A stretch of 64,000 bases of DNA from Algoriphagus marincola DSM 16067 (GCF_000429405.1 NZ_KE386899.1:125296-189295); one strand, 5' to 3'. Shown: positions 17,577 to 27,087, counted from the stretch's first letter. Program-made: numbers and translations. The notes: a model not told the origin generated them from the letters alone.

Positions 17577-18863
17577 TTATTTTACTTCGAAAGAGGCTCT
17601 TCTCGCCATTTGACGAGCATCAGCAGATGACTTGTCTACGCTAGTATCTTCGCCATATCCTTTGTAAGACAATCTTGAAGCATCTACTCCTGCAGCAACC
17701 ATTAGGTCATATACTGCTTTTGCTCTTCTTTCAGAAAGCTTCATGTTGTAATCTTCTGGACCTAGCTCATCAGCATATCCTTTGATTTCAACACTTACTC
17801 CAGGATTTCTCTTAAGGAAGTTAGCGACATAATTAGCAGCACTTACGGAGTAGCCAAGCGGCTTAGCACTATCGAATGCATAGAATACGTTTACGTAACC
17901 ATCATTGATCGCTTTCTTCAAGTAATCAACTTCTTCTCTTTCTTCTACTACAGGACATCCGTTTGTAGAAGCAGGGCCTGGCTGGAATGGACAGTTGTCC
18001 ATATGATCTGGAGTTCCATCACCATCAGAGTCAAGAGTAGTTCCTGCAGAATTTACACGAGCACCTGCTGGAGTGTTTGGCTCTTTATCCAAATAATCTG
18101 GAACACCGTCTCCGTCAGAGTCCTTCAACATATCTTTGATACCATTGATCTGAGAAGCAAGTTCTTCTTTGGTAGCATATTTGTCAGCAGCGATATACCA
18201 ATCAGCATGCTCGTCATTAGATCCAAGGTAGAAATTCAATCCAAGGGTTCCTGTCCACCAAGTACCGTTAGCTCCGTAGAATCCATTGTCAATATCAGGT
18301 CTGATAGCTTCAGCACCATCCCAAGTAACAGTCTGACGACCATTAAGGATAGTTGAAATATCACCTACTAAAGCAATGTTTTTAGAAAGCTTCAACTGTG
18401 GTGTGATTCCGAAGATCAGTGTGTAAACATTGTCGTCAAAATCGTTGAAAGTGTTCATTTCTGGGTTAACAAGACCAATACCCGCTCCACCGTGTAGAAG
18501 AAGACCGAAGGATCTTGAGAAAGATTCGAAATTCATGATTCTTCCCACATTAGCAACACCCTGCATATTCAATCTGAAATACTTCGTGTCAAACTCTTGG
18601 CTTTGGGAATCAGCACCACGCGCCTCACGCATAGATCCAAATCCGTAGTCAAGCTTAAGACCGAACTTTTCGTTGAACATGTACCGGGCGCCAAATTCGA
18701 TGTGGCCTAGGTTTAGGGTAGGAGACAAGAAGTTTCGATTAAGCGGAGCCATTGGCTTGTTAAAGCCACCTCCAACTTCTACCGACCACTTGTCGAATTC
18801 CTGTGCATTAGCTCCAATAGCTAAAGCACCTGCCATTAATGTTGAGAGTATTAGTTTTTTCAT
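17577..18863 (-). CDS. OmpA-family protein with thrombospondin type 3 repeats (paralogue 1)
   Basis: A 428-residue outer-membrane protein with signal peptide (cleavage near ANAQ at about 21), N-terminal barrel, thrombospondin-3 calcium repeats (DSDGDGVPDYLD, DSDGDGTPDHMDNCP) at about 245-300 and a C-terminal OmpA domain (GYADELGPEDYNMKLSERRAK). Such proteins are usually among the most abundant in the Bacteroidota outer membrane; the upstream region here carries the best promoter in the window and codon use looks smooth. It precedes its paralogue with a terminator between the two. Confidence 0.93.
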   Translation of the reverse strand: MKKLILSTLMAGALAIGANAQEFDKWSVEVGGGFNKPMAPLNRNFLSPTLNLGHIEFGARYMFNEKFGLKLDYGFGSMREARGADSQSQEFDTKYFRLNMQGVANVGRIMNFESFSRSFGLLLHGGAGIGLVNPEMNTFNDFDDNVYTLIFGITPQLKLSKNIALVGDISTILNGRQTVTWDGAEAIRPDIDNGFYGANGTWWTGTLGLNFYLGSNDEHADWYIAADKYATKEELASQINGIKDMLKDSDGDGVPDYLDKEPNTPAGARVNSAGTTLDSDGDGTPDHMDNCPFQPGPASTNGCPVVEEREEVDYLKKAINDGYVNVFYAFDSAKPLGYSVSAANYVANFLKRNPGVSVEIKGYADELGPEDYNMKLSERRAKAVYDLMVAAGVDASRLSYKGYGEDTSVDKSSADARQMARRASFEVK

Positions 18864-18910
18864 AACAAAAAATTTTTGTCCAAATTTTAAGTGTTTGATT
18901 GATGTGAGTA

Positions 18911-18940
18911 CAAATTTATAAACTTTTAACTTACTGCAAA
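18911..18940 (-). promoter_or_regulatory. Bacteroidota-type promoter of the OmpA paralogue 1 gene
   Basis: On the minus strand a TTTG (18937-18940) is followed after 18 bases by TAAATTTG (18911-18918), matching the -33 TTG/-7 TAnnTTTG pattern known for the Bacteroidota housekeeping sigma factor. The start codon is about 48 bases downstream. Confidence 0.7.
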
Positions 18941-19033
18941 TCTAGATGAATTATTTAATTCCCAATTAAGGAAATAAATATTACAATAGATTTTTTCAAA
19001 TATTAATGAAAATGTAACATAATTTATGCCAGA

Positions 19034-19942
19034 ATGAAAATTTTGCATCATCTTTTAAAACAATCAAGTGTTTCGGGAAACGAATCCCAAATCGGCCAAT
19101 TCCTTTTAGATACGATAGAACAACGAAAGAATGACTGGAAAGTTTGCCCGCAAATTTATTCTGGGGAAGATTTCCACGATTGTATCTTATTGAAATTTGG
19201 AAATCCTAGAACAGCACTTTTTGCGCATATGGATACAATAGGGTTTATGACCCGGTATGAAAATCAATTAATTCCAGTGGGTGGGCCTGAAACTGAAGAC
19301 GGGATGCTGTTAATTGGAGAGGATGAATTGGGTCCGATTGAATGTCGATTAAAAGTTGAGAATGATTCCCTCTTTCACGATTTCCAACGTCCCATTCAAC
19401 CAGGCACTTATTTATCATTCGCTCAGAATATCCGAGTGGATGGGGAATTTATTCAAGCTGCGTATTTAGATAATAGACTTGGGCTTTATACAGCATTACA
19501 AGTTTGCGAAAATTTAGAACATGGATGGGTCGTATTTAGTACTTATGAAGAACACGGTGGAGGAAGTATGCCCTTTCTTCTTAAGTTTATCCAAGAAAAT
19601 CATCCAATTCGACAGGCTCTGATAGCGGATATTACTTGGGTGACTGAAGGGGTAGTTCCTCACGAGGGCGTAGCTATTTCCATCCGGGACCGATACATTC
19701 CTCGAAGAAAATTCATCGACCGCGTAATTGCTTTAGCTACACAAAGTAAAATACCTTTTCAGTTGGAGGTAGAGGCTTCAGGAGGAAGTGATGGAAGAGA
19801 AATCCAATTTTCTCCTTATCCAATAGATTGGTGCTTCGTAGGAGCGGCGGAGGATAATGTTCATTCCCCGGATGAGAAGGTCTCCCTAGCAGATTTGGAC
19901 TCAATGATTAAAATGCACCAATATTTAATGAAACACCTTTAA
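19034..19942 (+). CDS. M42-family metallopeptidase (glutamyl aminopeptidase-like)
   Basis: A 302-residue dinuclear zinc peptidase. The metal ligands and catalytic residues of the M42/M20 clan can be placed: His65 and Asp67 in AHMDTIG, bridging Asp146 in YLDNRLG, Glu172/Glu173 in YEEHGG, Asp199 in IADITWV and His277 in NVHSPDE. It is somewhat shorter than typical M42 enzymes (about 350). Likely a cytosolic aminopeptidase; substrate unknown. Starts a run with hpt (3 bases after its stop) and adk. Confidence 0.85.
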   Translation: MKILHHLLKQSSVSGNESQIGQFLLDTIEQRKNDWKVCPQIYSGEDFHDCILLKFGNPRTALFAHMDTIGFMTRYENQLIPVGGPETEDGMLLIGEDELGPIECRLKVENDSLFHDFQRPIQPGTYLSFAQNIRVDGEFIQAAYLDNRLGLYTALQVCENLEHGWVVFSTYEEHGGGSMPFLLKFIQENHPIRQALIADITWVTEGVVPHEGVAISIRDRYIPRRKFIDRVIALATQSKIPFQLEVEASGGSDGREIQFSPYPIDWCFVGAAEDNVHSPDEKVSLADLDSMIKMHQYLMKHL

Positions 19943-19945
19943 TAT

Positions 19946-20479
19946 ATGAGTAAAAAAATCCATGATAAATCTTTTGAAATATTTCTGACCAAAGAAGAGA
20001 TTGAGTCCAGAGTTTCTTCTCTGGGAGCTCAGATAAAAAAAGATTTTGTAAGAAAAGATCCTGTATTGCTTGGAGTATTGAAAGGTTGCTTTGTTTTTAT
20101 GGCTGATTTATCGAGAGCGATTGACCTTCCATTAGAGGTGTCTTTTATAAGACTACAGTCCTATGAAGGATTTCATTCCACTGGCAAACCCCAAATTTCC
20201 CTTTCAATAAAGGAAAAACTTGAAGGAAGGGATATTCTTATTGTAGAAGACATAGTTGACACAGGTAACAGTATTTATCACCTCAAAAAAGAGCTGGAAG
20301 ACCTAAAACCGAGCTCTGTTTCAATAGTAGCATTGCTTTACAAACCAGATGCTTTCCGGTTTAATTACCCGATTGATTATGTCGGTTTTGAAATTCCGAA
20401 TAAATTTGTCGTCGGTTATGGGCTGGATTATGATGACTTAGGTCGAAACCTGCCTGATATTTACCAAGTAATTGATTGA
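19946..20479 (+). CDS. hpt: Hypoxanthine phosphoribosyltransferase
   Basis: Purine salvage: converts hypoxanthine or guanine plus PRPP to IMP or GMP. The 177-residue product shows the PRPP loop ILIVEDIVDTGNS (97-109), the LKGCFVFMADL segment and the C-terminal purine-binding region DYVGFEIPNKFVVGYGLDYD, which is characteristic of HPRT. It starts 3 bases after the peptidase gene and is followed after 18 bases by adk, so it is part of a nucleotide-metabolism transcript. Confidence 0.95.
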   Translation: MSKKIHDKSFEIFLTKEEIESRVSSLGAQIKKDFVRKDPVLLGVLKGCFVFMADLSRAIDLPLEVSFIRLQSYEGFHSTGKPQISLSIKEKLEGRDILIVEDIVDTGNSIYHLKKELEDLKPSSVSIVALLYKPDAFRFNYPIDYVGFEIPNKFVVGYGLDYDDLGRNLPDIYQVID

Positions 20480-20497
20480 AAATTTAAAGAATAAAGG

Positions 20498-21070
20498 ATG
20501 CGTAATATCGTCTTGTTTGGCCCTCCGGGAGCGGGAAAAGGTACTCAAAGTGAAAAAATCATCGAGAAATACGGTCTCACCCACCTTTCTACTGGGGACC
20601 TTTTTCGTAAGCATCTTGGCGAAGGCACAGAGCTAGGTAATCTTGCCAAAAAATATATGAATGAGGGAAGATTGGTGCCGGATGAGGTGGTCATCGGAAT
20701 GGTGGAAGAGAAGATTGCATCTACCCAAGATACCAAAGGGTTCATTTTTGATGGATTTCCTCGGACTACTGCTCAAGCAGAAGCACTTGATGATATGCTA
20801 GCCAAACATGGGATGAAAATCGACGGAATGATTGCGCTTGAGGTACCTGAGGATGTTTTAAAAGCTCGAATCAAAGAAAGAGGAAAAACTTCCGGAAGAG
20901 TAGACGATCAGGATGATCAGAAAATCCAAACCAGAATAAAAGTTTACCTAGATGAGACACTTCCAGTTGCTTCTTACTATCAAAATCAGGACAAACTTAC
21001 CAATATCAATGGAGTAGGGGCAATTGATAGCATCTTTGGTCAGATCAGTGAAGTGATTGACAGCTATTAA
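20498..21070 (+). CDS. adk: Adenylate kinase
   Basis: Interconverts ATP + AMP and 2 ADP. The 190-residue product has the P-loop GPPGAGKGT (8-16), the AMP-binding LSTGDLFRKHL, and DGFPRTTAQAEALD. It is the short form: the LID region (around ERGKTSGRVDDQDDQK) lacks the 25-30-residue insertion and zinc cysteines seen in long forms. Last gene of the peptidase-hpt-adk run, with a hairpin terminator after it. Confidence 0.96.
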   Translation: MRNIVLFGPPGAGKGTQSEKIIEKYGLTHLSTGDLFRKHLGEGTELGNLAKKYMNEGRLVPDEVVIGMVEEKIASTQDTKGFIFDGFPRTTAQAEALDDMLAKHGMKIDGMIALEVPEDVLKARIKERGKTSGRVDDQDDQKIQTRIKVYLDETLPVASYYQNQDKLTNINGVGAIDSIFGQISEVIDSY

Positions 21071-21085
21071 GTTCCTGATATTCCT

Positions 21086-21093
21086 TACCTTTG
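21086..21093 (+). promoter_or_regulatory. Possible -7 promoter box ahead of obg
   Basis: TACCTTTG matches the Bacteroidota TAnnTTTG box 47 bases before the obg start, but no -33 element at proper spacing is visible and a terminator-like hairpin follows it. Confidence 0.35.
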
Positions 21094-21103
21094 TGAATCT
21101 AAC

Positions 21104-21130
21104 AAGCTAAGCCATCAGCTTAGCTTTTTT
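21104..21130 (+). terminator. Intrinsic terminator between adk and obg
   Basis: Perfect 9-bp stem (21104-21112 with 21118-21126), loop CATCA, then a T-run to 21130. It ends 10 bases before the obg start codon. Confidence 0.8.
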
Positions 21131-21139
21131 ATTTCTATT

Positions 21140-22135
21140 ATGGCAGAGTCCAATTTCATCGATTACGTAAAGTTTTGCTCACGATCAGGGGCTGGTGGGG
21201 CAGGCTCCATGCATTTCCGAAGGGAAAAGCATGTGCCCAAAGGAGGACCTGACGGTGGAGATGGTGGTAGAGGGGGGCATATCATCCTTCGGGGGAATAC
21301 CCAAATGTGGACACTTCTACATTTGAAATATAAAAAACATGTAATAGCTGAATCCGGAAAGTCTGGAGAAGGTGGACGAAGGACAGGAGCAGACGGAAAA
21401 GATGTCATCTTAGAAGTGCCGCTCGGTACAGTAGCCAAAGATGCCGAGACAGGTGAAAAGCGATTTGAAATAACGGAAGATGGGCAAGAGGTAGTCCTGA
21501 CCAAAGGAGGAAGAGGTGGATTGGGCAATCATCATTTCAAGTCTTCAACTAATCAAGCTCCTCACTACGCCCAACCTGGTGAGGAGGGAATAGAGGAGTG
21601 GATTATTCTTGAGCTTAAGCTTTTGGCAGATGTGGGGCTTGTTGGCTTTCCCAATGCCGGCAAGTCTACCTTACTTTCGGCTGTTTCTGCCGCCAAACCT
21701 GAAATTGGGGATTATCCTTTCACGACTTTGGTCCCAAATCTCGGTGTGGTATCCTATCGTGATGACCGATCCTTTGTGATGGCAGATATTCCTGGAATCA
21801 TCGAAGGTGCCGCAGATGGCAAAGGATTGGGGATTAGATTTTTAAGGCATATTGAGCGAAATTCCATTCTACTTTTTGTTATTCCTGCTGATGCAGATCA
21901 GATCAAAAAAGAATACCAGATTCTTTTGGGAGAATTAGAAAAATATAATCCCGAATTGCTGGACAAAAAGCGTCTGCTGGCAATCTCCAAATCTGACTTA
22001 TTAGATGAGGAATTGATGCAGGAAATGCAGGCTGAAATTCCTGAGGGAATACCTGCAGTATTCATTTCCTCCGTGACCCAAACAAACCTTGACCGACTCA
22101 AAGACATGATTTGGCAGGCCATTCATGCAGAATGA
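21140..22135 (+). CDS. obgE: Obg-family GTPase
   Basis: Essential ribosome-associated GTPase acting in 50S assembly and stress signalling. The 331-residue product has the glycine-rich Obg fold over about 1-158 ([13 protein letters not shown] and [14 protein letters not shown]), then the GTPase domain with P-loop GFPNAGKST and switch DIPGIIEGA, and AISKSDLL as the base-recognition motif. No extra C-terminal domain, as in many Bacteroidota. Its leader carries a terminator-like hairpin immediately upstream. Confidence 0.96.
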   Translation: MAESNFIDYVKFCSRSGAGGAGSMHFRREKHVPKGGPDGGDGGRGGHIILRGNTQMWTLLHLKYKKHVIAESGKSGEGGRRTGADGKDVILEVPLGTVAKDAETGEKRFEITEDGQEVVLTKGGRGGLGNHHFKSSTNQAPHYAQPGEEGIEEWIILELKLLADVGLVGFPNAGKSTLLSAVSAAKPEIGDYPFTTLVPNLGVVSYRDDRSFVMADIPGIIEGAADGKGLGIRFLRHIERNSILLFVIPADADQIKKEYQILLGELEKYNPELLDKKRLLAISKSDLLDEELMQEMQAEIPEGIPAVFISSVTQTNLDRLKDMIWQAIHAE

Positions 22136-22212
22136 TGTGTCAGATTGTCAGAATTGAGGTGATGGCAAGCATATTGATGCTAGAGGGAGATTGAACTTTA
22201 GTTTGAATTCAA

Positions 22213-22791
22213 ATGAAAAAAAATAAAGAAGAAGTGAGCGAGCAAGCAAACGAGGAGGTTCTTGATCAAAAAGAACAGATGCAAAACGATAAAGAAGTAG
22301 CTCAAGAAGAACCCGTAAAGGAGCCCGAAAGCAACTTGGATCCTTTGGCTAAAATGCAGGGTGAACTTGCAGAGATGAAGGATAAATATCTACGACTTTA
22401 TTCAGATTTTGAGAATTTCAGAAAGCGAAACGCCAAAGAGCGCCTTGATTTGATCAAAACTGCTTCAGAAGAGGTGCTCCGGGATCTTATTCCTGTGGTG
22501 GATGATTTTGAGCGAGCATTCAAAGCCTCTGAAAATGAATCCGATGCAGGAAAGGTGAGAGAAGGCAATCATTTGATTTTTCAAAAATTTGTAAATGTCT
22601 TGGAATCCAAGGGCTTGAAAGTCATGGAGGATCAAATTGGTCATCCATTCGATGCAGAAACACAGGAAGCCATTACACAGATACCAGCGCCAAGTGAAGA
22701 AATGAAAGGTAAAGTGATTGACGTAGTGGAGAAGGGATATACCTTAGGTGATAAGGTAGTTCGATATGCGAAGGTGGTAACAGGAGCATAA
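22213..22791 (+). CDS. grpE: Nucleotide exchange factor GrpE
   Basis: Cochaperone releasing ADP from DnaK. A 192-residue acidic protein: a disordered charged N-terminus (rich in Glu and Lys, about 1-45), a long coiled-coil helix with [20 protein letters not shown] (about 58-77), and a C-terminal beta-domain with [11 protein letters not shown] and [19 protein letters not shown] (the family signature). Followed by dnaJ after 5 bases; neither dnaK nor hrcA is in the window and no CIRCE operator is visible. Confidence 0.96.
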   Translation: MKKNKEEVSEQANEEVLDQKEQMQNDKEVAQEEPVKEPESNLDPLAKMQGELAEMKDKYLRLYSDFENFRKRNAKERLDLIKTASEEVLRDLIPVVDDFERAFKASENESDAGKVREGNHLIFQKFVNVLESKGLKVMEDQIGHPFDAETQEAITQIPAPSEEMKGKVIDVVEKGYTLGDKVVRYAKVVTGA

Positions 22792-22796
22792 AAATC

Positions 22797-23906
22797 ATGG
22801 CAAAAAGAGACTATTACGAAATATTGGGTGTCAGTAAATCTGCATCAGCGGATGAGATCAAAAAAGCATATAGAAAATTGGCCATCCAATATCATCCAGA
22901 TAAAAATCCAGACAATCCTGAAGCTGAAGAAAAATTCAAGGAAGCAGCGGAAGCCTACGAGGTATTGAGCAATCCTGAAAAGCGTCAACGCTACGACCAA
23001 TTTGGTCACCAAGGACTTGGTGGAAATGGTGGATTCGGCGGAGGCGGAATGAATATGGAAGATATTTTCTCCCAGTTTGGAGACATCTTCGGCGGTGGAG
23101 GATTTGGTTCTTTCTTCGGCGGAGGCGGTGGTGGTGGCCGACGTACCAAGAAAGGCACCAATCTACGTGTCAAGCTGAAATTGAACCTGCAGGAAATCGC
23201 CAATGGTGTAGAAAAGAAAATCAAGGTGAAACGTCATGTAGTCGCACCTGGAGTTACTTTCAAGTCTTGTTCTACTTGCCAAGGAACAGGTCAGATCAAA
23301 AAGGTGGTCAATACCATGTTGGGCCAAATGGTCTCTGCCAGCACTTGTGGAGTTTGTGGAGGAAGTGGTCAGATTGTTGATAAAAAACCCGCTGAGGCTG
23401 ACGCTAGAGGATTGATCGTCAAGGAAGAAGTGATTTCTATCAATATCCCTGGCGGTGTGGCAGAAGGGATGCAGCTCAGCATGTCCACAAAAGGAAATGA
23501 AATTCCGGGTGGAATCCCTGGAGATCTGTTGATTGTCATCGAGGAGATTGAGGACAAGGTATTGCAGCGAGATGGCAATAATGTCATCTTCGACCTGTAT
23601 GTTTCATTTGTAGATGCAGCCTTGGGAGCATCAGTAGAAGTACCGACTATCGACGGTCGGGTGAAGATTAAGGTCGAGCCAGGTACACAAAGTGGTAAGA
23701 TGCTGCGATTGAAAGGAAAAGGGATCAAAGATATCAATGGCTATTCTCGAGGAGATCAATTGATCATGGTCAATGTTTGGACTCCAACCCAACTTACAAA
23801 GGAGGAGCGGCAGACCTTGGAAGCCTTGCGAGAGTCTCCCAACTTCAAGCCGGCCCCGGGTAATTCGGAAAAGTCATTTTTCGATAAGATGAAAGAGTTT
23901 TTCTAA
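22797..23906 (+). CDS. dnaJ: Chaperone DnaJ with a reduced zinc-finger domain
   Basis: Hsp40 partner of DnaK. J domain with HPD (33-35), glycine-phenylalanine region (about 70-115), then the cysteine-rich region and C-terminal substrate-binding domains. Only two CxxCxGxG motifs are present (Cys158/161 and Cys184/187) instead of the usual four; by alignment with the E. coli order these are motifs 2 and 3, so the second zinc centre is kept and the first, formed by motifs 1 and 4, is absent, replaced by VAPGVTFK and [10 protein letters not shown] recall similar DnaJ in other Cytophaga-Flavobacteria, so it is probably a lineage trait. 369 residues, operon with grpE. Confidence 0.96.
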   Translation: MAKRDYYEILGVSKSASADEIKKAYRKLAIQYHPDKNPDNPEAEEKFKEAAEAYEVLSNPEKRQRYDQFGHQGLGGNGGFGGGGMNMEDIFSQFGDIFGGGGFGSFFGGGGGGGRRTKKGTNLRVKLKLNLQEIANGVEKKIKVKRHVVAPGVTFKSCSTCQGTGQIKKVVNTMLGQMVSASTCGVCGGSGQIVDKKPAEADARGLIVKEEVISINIPGGVAEGMQLSMSTKGNEIPGGIPGDLLIVIEEIEDKVLQRDGNNVIFDLYVSFVDAALGASVEVPTIDGRVKIKVEPGTQSGKMLRLKGKGIKDINGYSRGDQLIMVNVWTPTQLTKEERQTLEALRESPNFKPAPGNSEKSFFDKMKEFF

Positions 23907-23914
23907 AATTTAAG

Positions 23915-23941
23915 AAGCCAGATGCAATTCTGGCTTTTTTT
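23915..23941 (+). terminator. Intrinsic terminator after dnaJ
   Basis: Stem of 8 bp (23915-23922 with 23929-23936) with a 6-base loop, followed by a T-run. Confidence 0.8.
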
Positions 23942-23987
23942 ATATTTTTAAAAAACCTTTTCAAAGTTCAGCTCGTAACCTATCCGT

Positions 23988-24875
23988 ATGCTTCAAAAAT
24001 TCTGTCTGCTTCTTATTGGAATCATCAGTGGGATAGGCGTAAGCAAGGCACAATTGGTCAAGGAGTTTAGGACTCCCGAGAAAGAAGGCTTTGAAATGGT
24101 GCAGCTTGATTTTTCTTCATACAAAAGCACCACTCACCTTAAACGATCCCGATCCACCGAACCCGTGCAAATTCACGGGCATTTGGATAATGTGAATATT
24201 CTACCGGTTTTTGATCATTGGATTGCTGATAGGATCTTGCACGCGGAACTCAGTCATAAAAATATCCAATCTGATAATCTAGGAAGAAGCCTCACTTCTA
24301 AGATTTTTTCTACTTCAAAGGACGATTTTGGACATTCTTGGGATATAGGACTAGGATCTAATTACCTGTATCATCTAAATTTTAATTTAGGTGTCGGTAT
24401 GGCAGAAATTGATTTGGCAAATCTACCGGTCAGTCAACTCAAGGTGCAAAGTGCCAGTGCAGACGTCCTCATTCATTATAGTGACCGAGAGCCCAATCGT
24501 ATTTTGATGGATACCCTGTTGGTAACTTTAAATATGGGGACGGTTGATATCCGTGACGCCAACTTTTCGAATGCGGATAAAATGATTTTTGAGGTGAATT
24601 ATGGTAAAATTAACCTAAATTTCAGTGATGGTATGGCTTCCAAGTGCCAAGTAATCGCTGCTGTTGGTGCCGGTTCGCTATACCTCAAGATTCCTTCGGA
24701 AAATTATCCAGTCAGGATCAAAATGAAAACAACGGCTATGTGCCGGACCTCCCTGCCAAAATACCTCCGACAAATAGATAGTGAAACCTACGTGACCAGA
24801 GGCTTTTCGGCTGATGATCCAAAGTTGATGGATCTGACCATAGACGTTGGCGTAGGTTCGCTCAAAGTCGAATAA
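23988..24875 (+). CDS. Exported protein with adhesin-like (toastrack/DUF4097-type) repeats
   Basis: A 295-residue protein with signal peptide (cleavage near SKAQ at about 22). The second half alternates short beta-strand phrases: NFNLGVGMAEIDLANL, VTLNMGTVDIRDANF, EVNYGKINLNFSDG, VGAGSLYLKI and a terminal DVGVGSLKVE, the pattern of single-stranded right-handed beta-helix proteins of the DUF4097/LiaF type often linked to envelope sensing. No catalytic residues seen. It ends 7 bases before the ABC transporter ATPase gene, so it is likely part of the same transcript; the functional tie is inference. Confidence 0.75.
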   Translation: MLQKFCLLLIGIISGIGVSKAQLVKEFRTPEKEGFEMVQLDFSSYKSTTHLKRSRSTEPVQIHGHLDNVNILPVFDHWIADRILHAELSHKNIQSDNLGRSLTSKIFSTSKDDFGHSWDIGLGSNYLYHLNFNLGVGMAEIDLANLPVSQLKVQSASADVLIHYSDREPNRILMDTLLVTLNMGTVDIRDANFSNADKMIFEVNYGKINLNFSDGMASKCQVIAAVGAGSLYLKIPSENYPVRIKMKTTAMCRTSLPKYLRQIDSETYVTRGFSADDPKLMDLTIDVGVGSLKVE

Positions 24876-24882
24876 AACCACC

Positions 24883-25776
24883 ATGCTTGAAATAAAACAA
24901 CTAAATAAAACCTACGGGAAAAACCGCGCCCTGACAGACGTGGATCTGCATGTTCCCAAAGGGGTGATTTTTGGATTACTTGGTCCAAATGGTGCCGGTA
25001 AGTCGACCCTGATCCGAATCATCAACCAAATCATCGATGCCGACTCAGGTGAGATCCGTATCAATGGTAAAAAACTCGCTCCAGATCATATTTCCCAAAT
25101 AGGCTATCTCCCAGAAGAGCGTGGTCTTTACAAGAAAATGAAAGTTTGGGATCAGATGCTGTATTTTGCTCAACTGAAAGGGATGAGCAAAGCAGAGTCC
25201 AAATCTAGAATCAATACTTGGCTTGGGAAAATGGACATGCTCAGTTGGAGAGAAAAAAAGGTCGAGGACCTTTCCAAAGGGATGGCTCAGAAGGTTCAGT
25301 TCATTTCTACTATTCTTCATGAACCGGCATTATTGATCTTGGATGAACCGTTTTCTGGGTTTGATCCAGTCAATGCGGAGATTATCAAGGATGAGATTTT
25401 GGAGCTGAAGGAGAGGGGCACCACGGTCATACTCAGTACACATCGAATGGAGTCCGTGGAGCTTCTTTGTGATCAGGTGGCGATGATCAACAAATCCCGT
25501 AAGATCCTCGACGGAAGTATCCGAGAGGTAAAGTCAAGTTATCGCCCAAATATTTTTCATGTCACTTTGGAAGATCTCCAAGCTCCTCTACCTTCCGCTT
25601 GGAAAGCTGTAGAGGATGGAGGGCTTTGGCATTTCTCTCTAGCCTTGGAGGGCAAAACCCCAAATGAATTGCTAGCAGAACTCATGCAGATGGGGCAAGT
25701 GGCCAGATTTCAAGAAAAGATTCCAAGTATGGAAGAGATTTTTATCCACCAAGTAAAGAATAGGGATTATGAATAA
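24883..25776 (+). CDS. ABC transporter ATP-binding protein (NatA-like exporter)
   Basis: A 297-residue ATPase subunit with Walker A GPNGAGKST (about 34-42), Q-loop region, signature variant LSKGMAQKVQF, Walker B LLILDEPFSGFDPV and the switch histidine in LSTHRME. The C-terminal extension of about 80 residues is typical of the DrrA/NatA exporter group. It overlaps the permease gene by 8 bases, indicating a fixed stoichiometry. Substrate may be sodium, a lipid or a drug and cannot be told from sequence. Confidence 0.92.
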   Translation: MLEIKQLNKTYGKNRALTDVDLHVPKGVIFGLLGPNGAGKSTLIRIINQIIDADSGEIRINGKKLAPDHISQIGYLPEERGLYKKMKVWDQMLYFAQLKGMSKAESKSRINTWLGKMDMLSWREKKVEDLSKGMAQKVQFISTILHEPALLILDEPFSGFDPVNAEIIKDEILELKERGTTVILSTHRMESVELLCDQVAMINKSRKILDGSIREVKSSYRPNIFHVTLEDLQAPLPSAWKAVEDGGLWHFSLALEGKTPNELLAELMQMGQVARFQEKIPSMEEIFIHQVKNRDYE

Positions 25777-27076
25777 AATTTGGTTAGTCATTCAGCGCGA
25801 GTACTTATCTCGAGTGAAGAAAAAATCATTTTTGCTAGCCACGCTCCTGACTCCATTAATCTTTCCTGCGATAATGGGGATATTTATTTGGATAGCTGTG
25901 GAGGAAAAGGAAAATCAATCCCTTCGGATCATCGAAGTGGTAGATGAAAACAATCTCTTCTTCATGGAAAGCTCAGATCAATACGCTTTTTCTTTTTCAG
26001 ACAGAAATGTGGAGGAAGCAAAGGAGCTAGTTCAAAAAGGAGATCGATATGGATTTTTACTCATTCCTAAAATCGATCTAAAAGATCCGAAAGGCATCAC
26101 CTATTATGGTGAAGAGAACCCAAATATGAATTTGATTTCCTATTTGGAGAGCAGTCTTCGCAAAAAAATTGAAGATCAGCGCCTCTATGACTCGGGGATA
26201 GACCCCCAAATCCTTTCAGAAATCCGTACTTCCGTCGATGTGACGGCAATTACTCTCGATGAAGAAGGAGGCGAGCGGGTGTCCGATGCCACCGTCAACT
26301 ATGCTATCGGGTTTCTTGCTGGTATTTTGATCTACATGTTCATTTTCATCTACGGCAATCAAATCATGCAAGGTGTGATTGAGGAAAAGTCCAGCCGAAT
26401 CGTGGAAATCCTCGTCTCTTCTCTGAAGCCTTTTCAGTTGATGATGGGTAAAATCGTCGGAATTGCAGGAGTTGGCTTGACCCAACTGCTGATATGGATT
26501 GTCTTAATTGGGACGCTGACCACCGTGGTGACAGGGTTTTTGGGTATGCAGATGCCCCAGCAGCAAGCCCTGGAAATGGCTCAGGCAGACATGGGTGAAG
26601 CTGTACCAAATGGAGAACTTGGTGAAATATTAGCGGTAATTCAAGGAATTGATTTCGTCACCCTAGTAGGCGCTTTCGTATTCTATTTTCTTGGAGGCTA
26701 TTTACTTTATGGTGCCTTGTTCGCTGGGATAGGTTCTGCAGTGGATGCACCTTCAGATGCGCAGCAATTTATGCTGCCGGTGACTATTCCATTGATAGTA
26801 GCCTACATGGGATTGTTTGTGTTTGTGCTTCAAGATCCTAATAGTACCACCTCTTTTTGGCTGTCAATTGTGCCACTTACATCTCCAATCGCTATGATGG
26901 GTAGGATCAGCTACGGGGTTCCATTCTGGGAGCTTTTGCTTTCGATGGGATTATTGATCTTGGGCTTTTTGGCCACTACTTGGTTGGCAGGAAAAATCTA
27001 TCGGATCGGGATTCTGATGCATGGCACCAAGCCTAGCTACAAAACCCTTTGGAAATGGATCAAGACCAGTAATTGA
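25769..27076 (+). CDS. ABC transporter permease (NatB/YhaP-like)
   Basis: A 435-residue ABC-2 type permease: one N-terminal helix (SFLLATLLTPLIFPAIMGIFIW, split here at 20 residues of core), a periplasmic domain of about 140 residues, then five to six helices from about 180 to the end. The segment GVIEEKSSRIVEILVSS is the ABC-2 coupling motif, and MMGKIVGIAGVGLTQ follows. Pairs with the overlapping ATPase gene to form a heteromeric or homodimeric exporter. The transcript ends at a bidirectional terminator. Confidence 0.9.
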   Translation: MNKIWLVIQREYLSRVKKKSFLLATLLTPLIFPAIMGIFIWIAVEEKENQSLRIIEVVDENNLFFMESSDQYAFSFSDRNVEEAKELVQKGDRYGFLLIPKIDLKDPKGITYYGEENPNMNLISYLESSLRKKIEDQRLYDSGIDPQILSEIRTSVDVTAITLDEEGGERVSDATVNYAIGFLAGILIYMFIFIYGNQIMQGVIEEKSSRIVEILVSSLKPFQLMMGKIVGIAGVGLTQLLIWIVLIGTLTTVVTGFLGMQMPQQQALEMAQADMGEAVPNGELGEILAVIQGIDFVTLVGAFVFYFLGGYLLYGALFAGIGSAVDAPSDAQQFMLPVTIPLIVAYMGLFVFVLQDPNSTTSFWLSIVPLTSPIAMMGRISYGVPFWELLLSMGLLILGFLATTWLAGKIYRIGILMHGTKPSYKTLWKWIKTSN

Positions 27077-27087
27077 GAATTAAAAAT

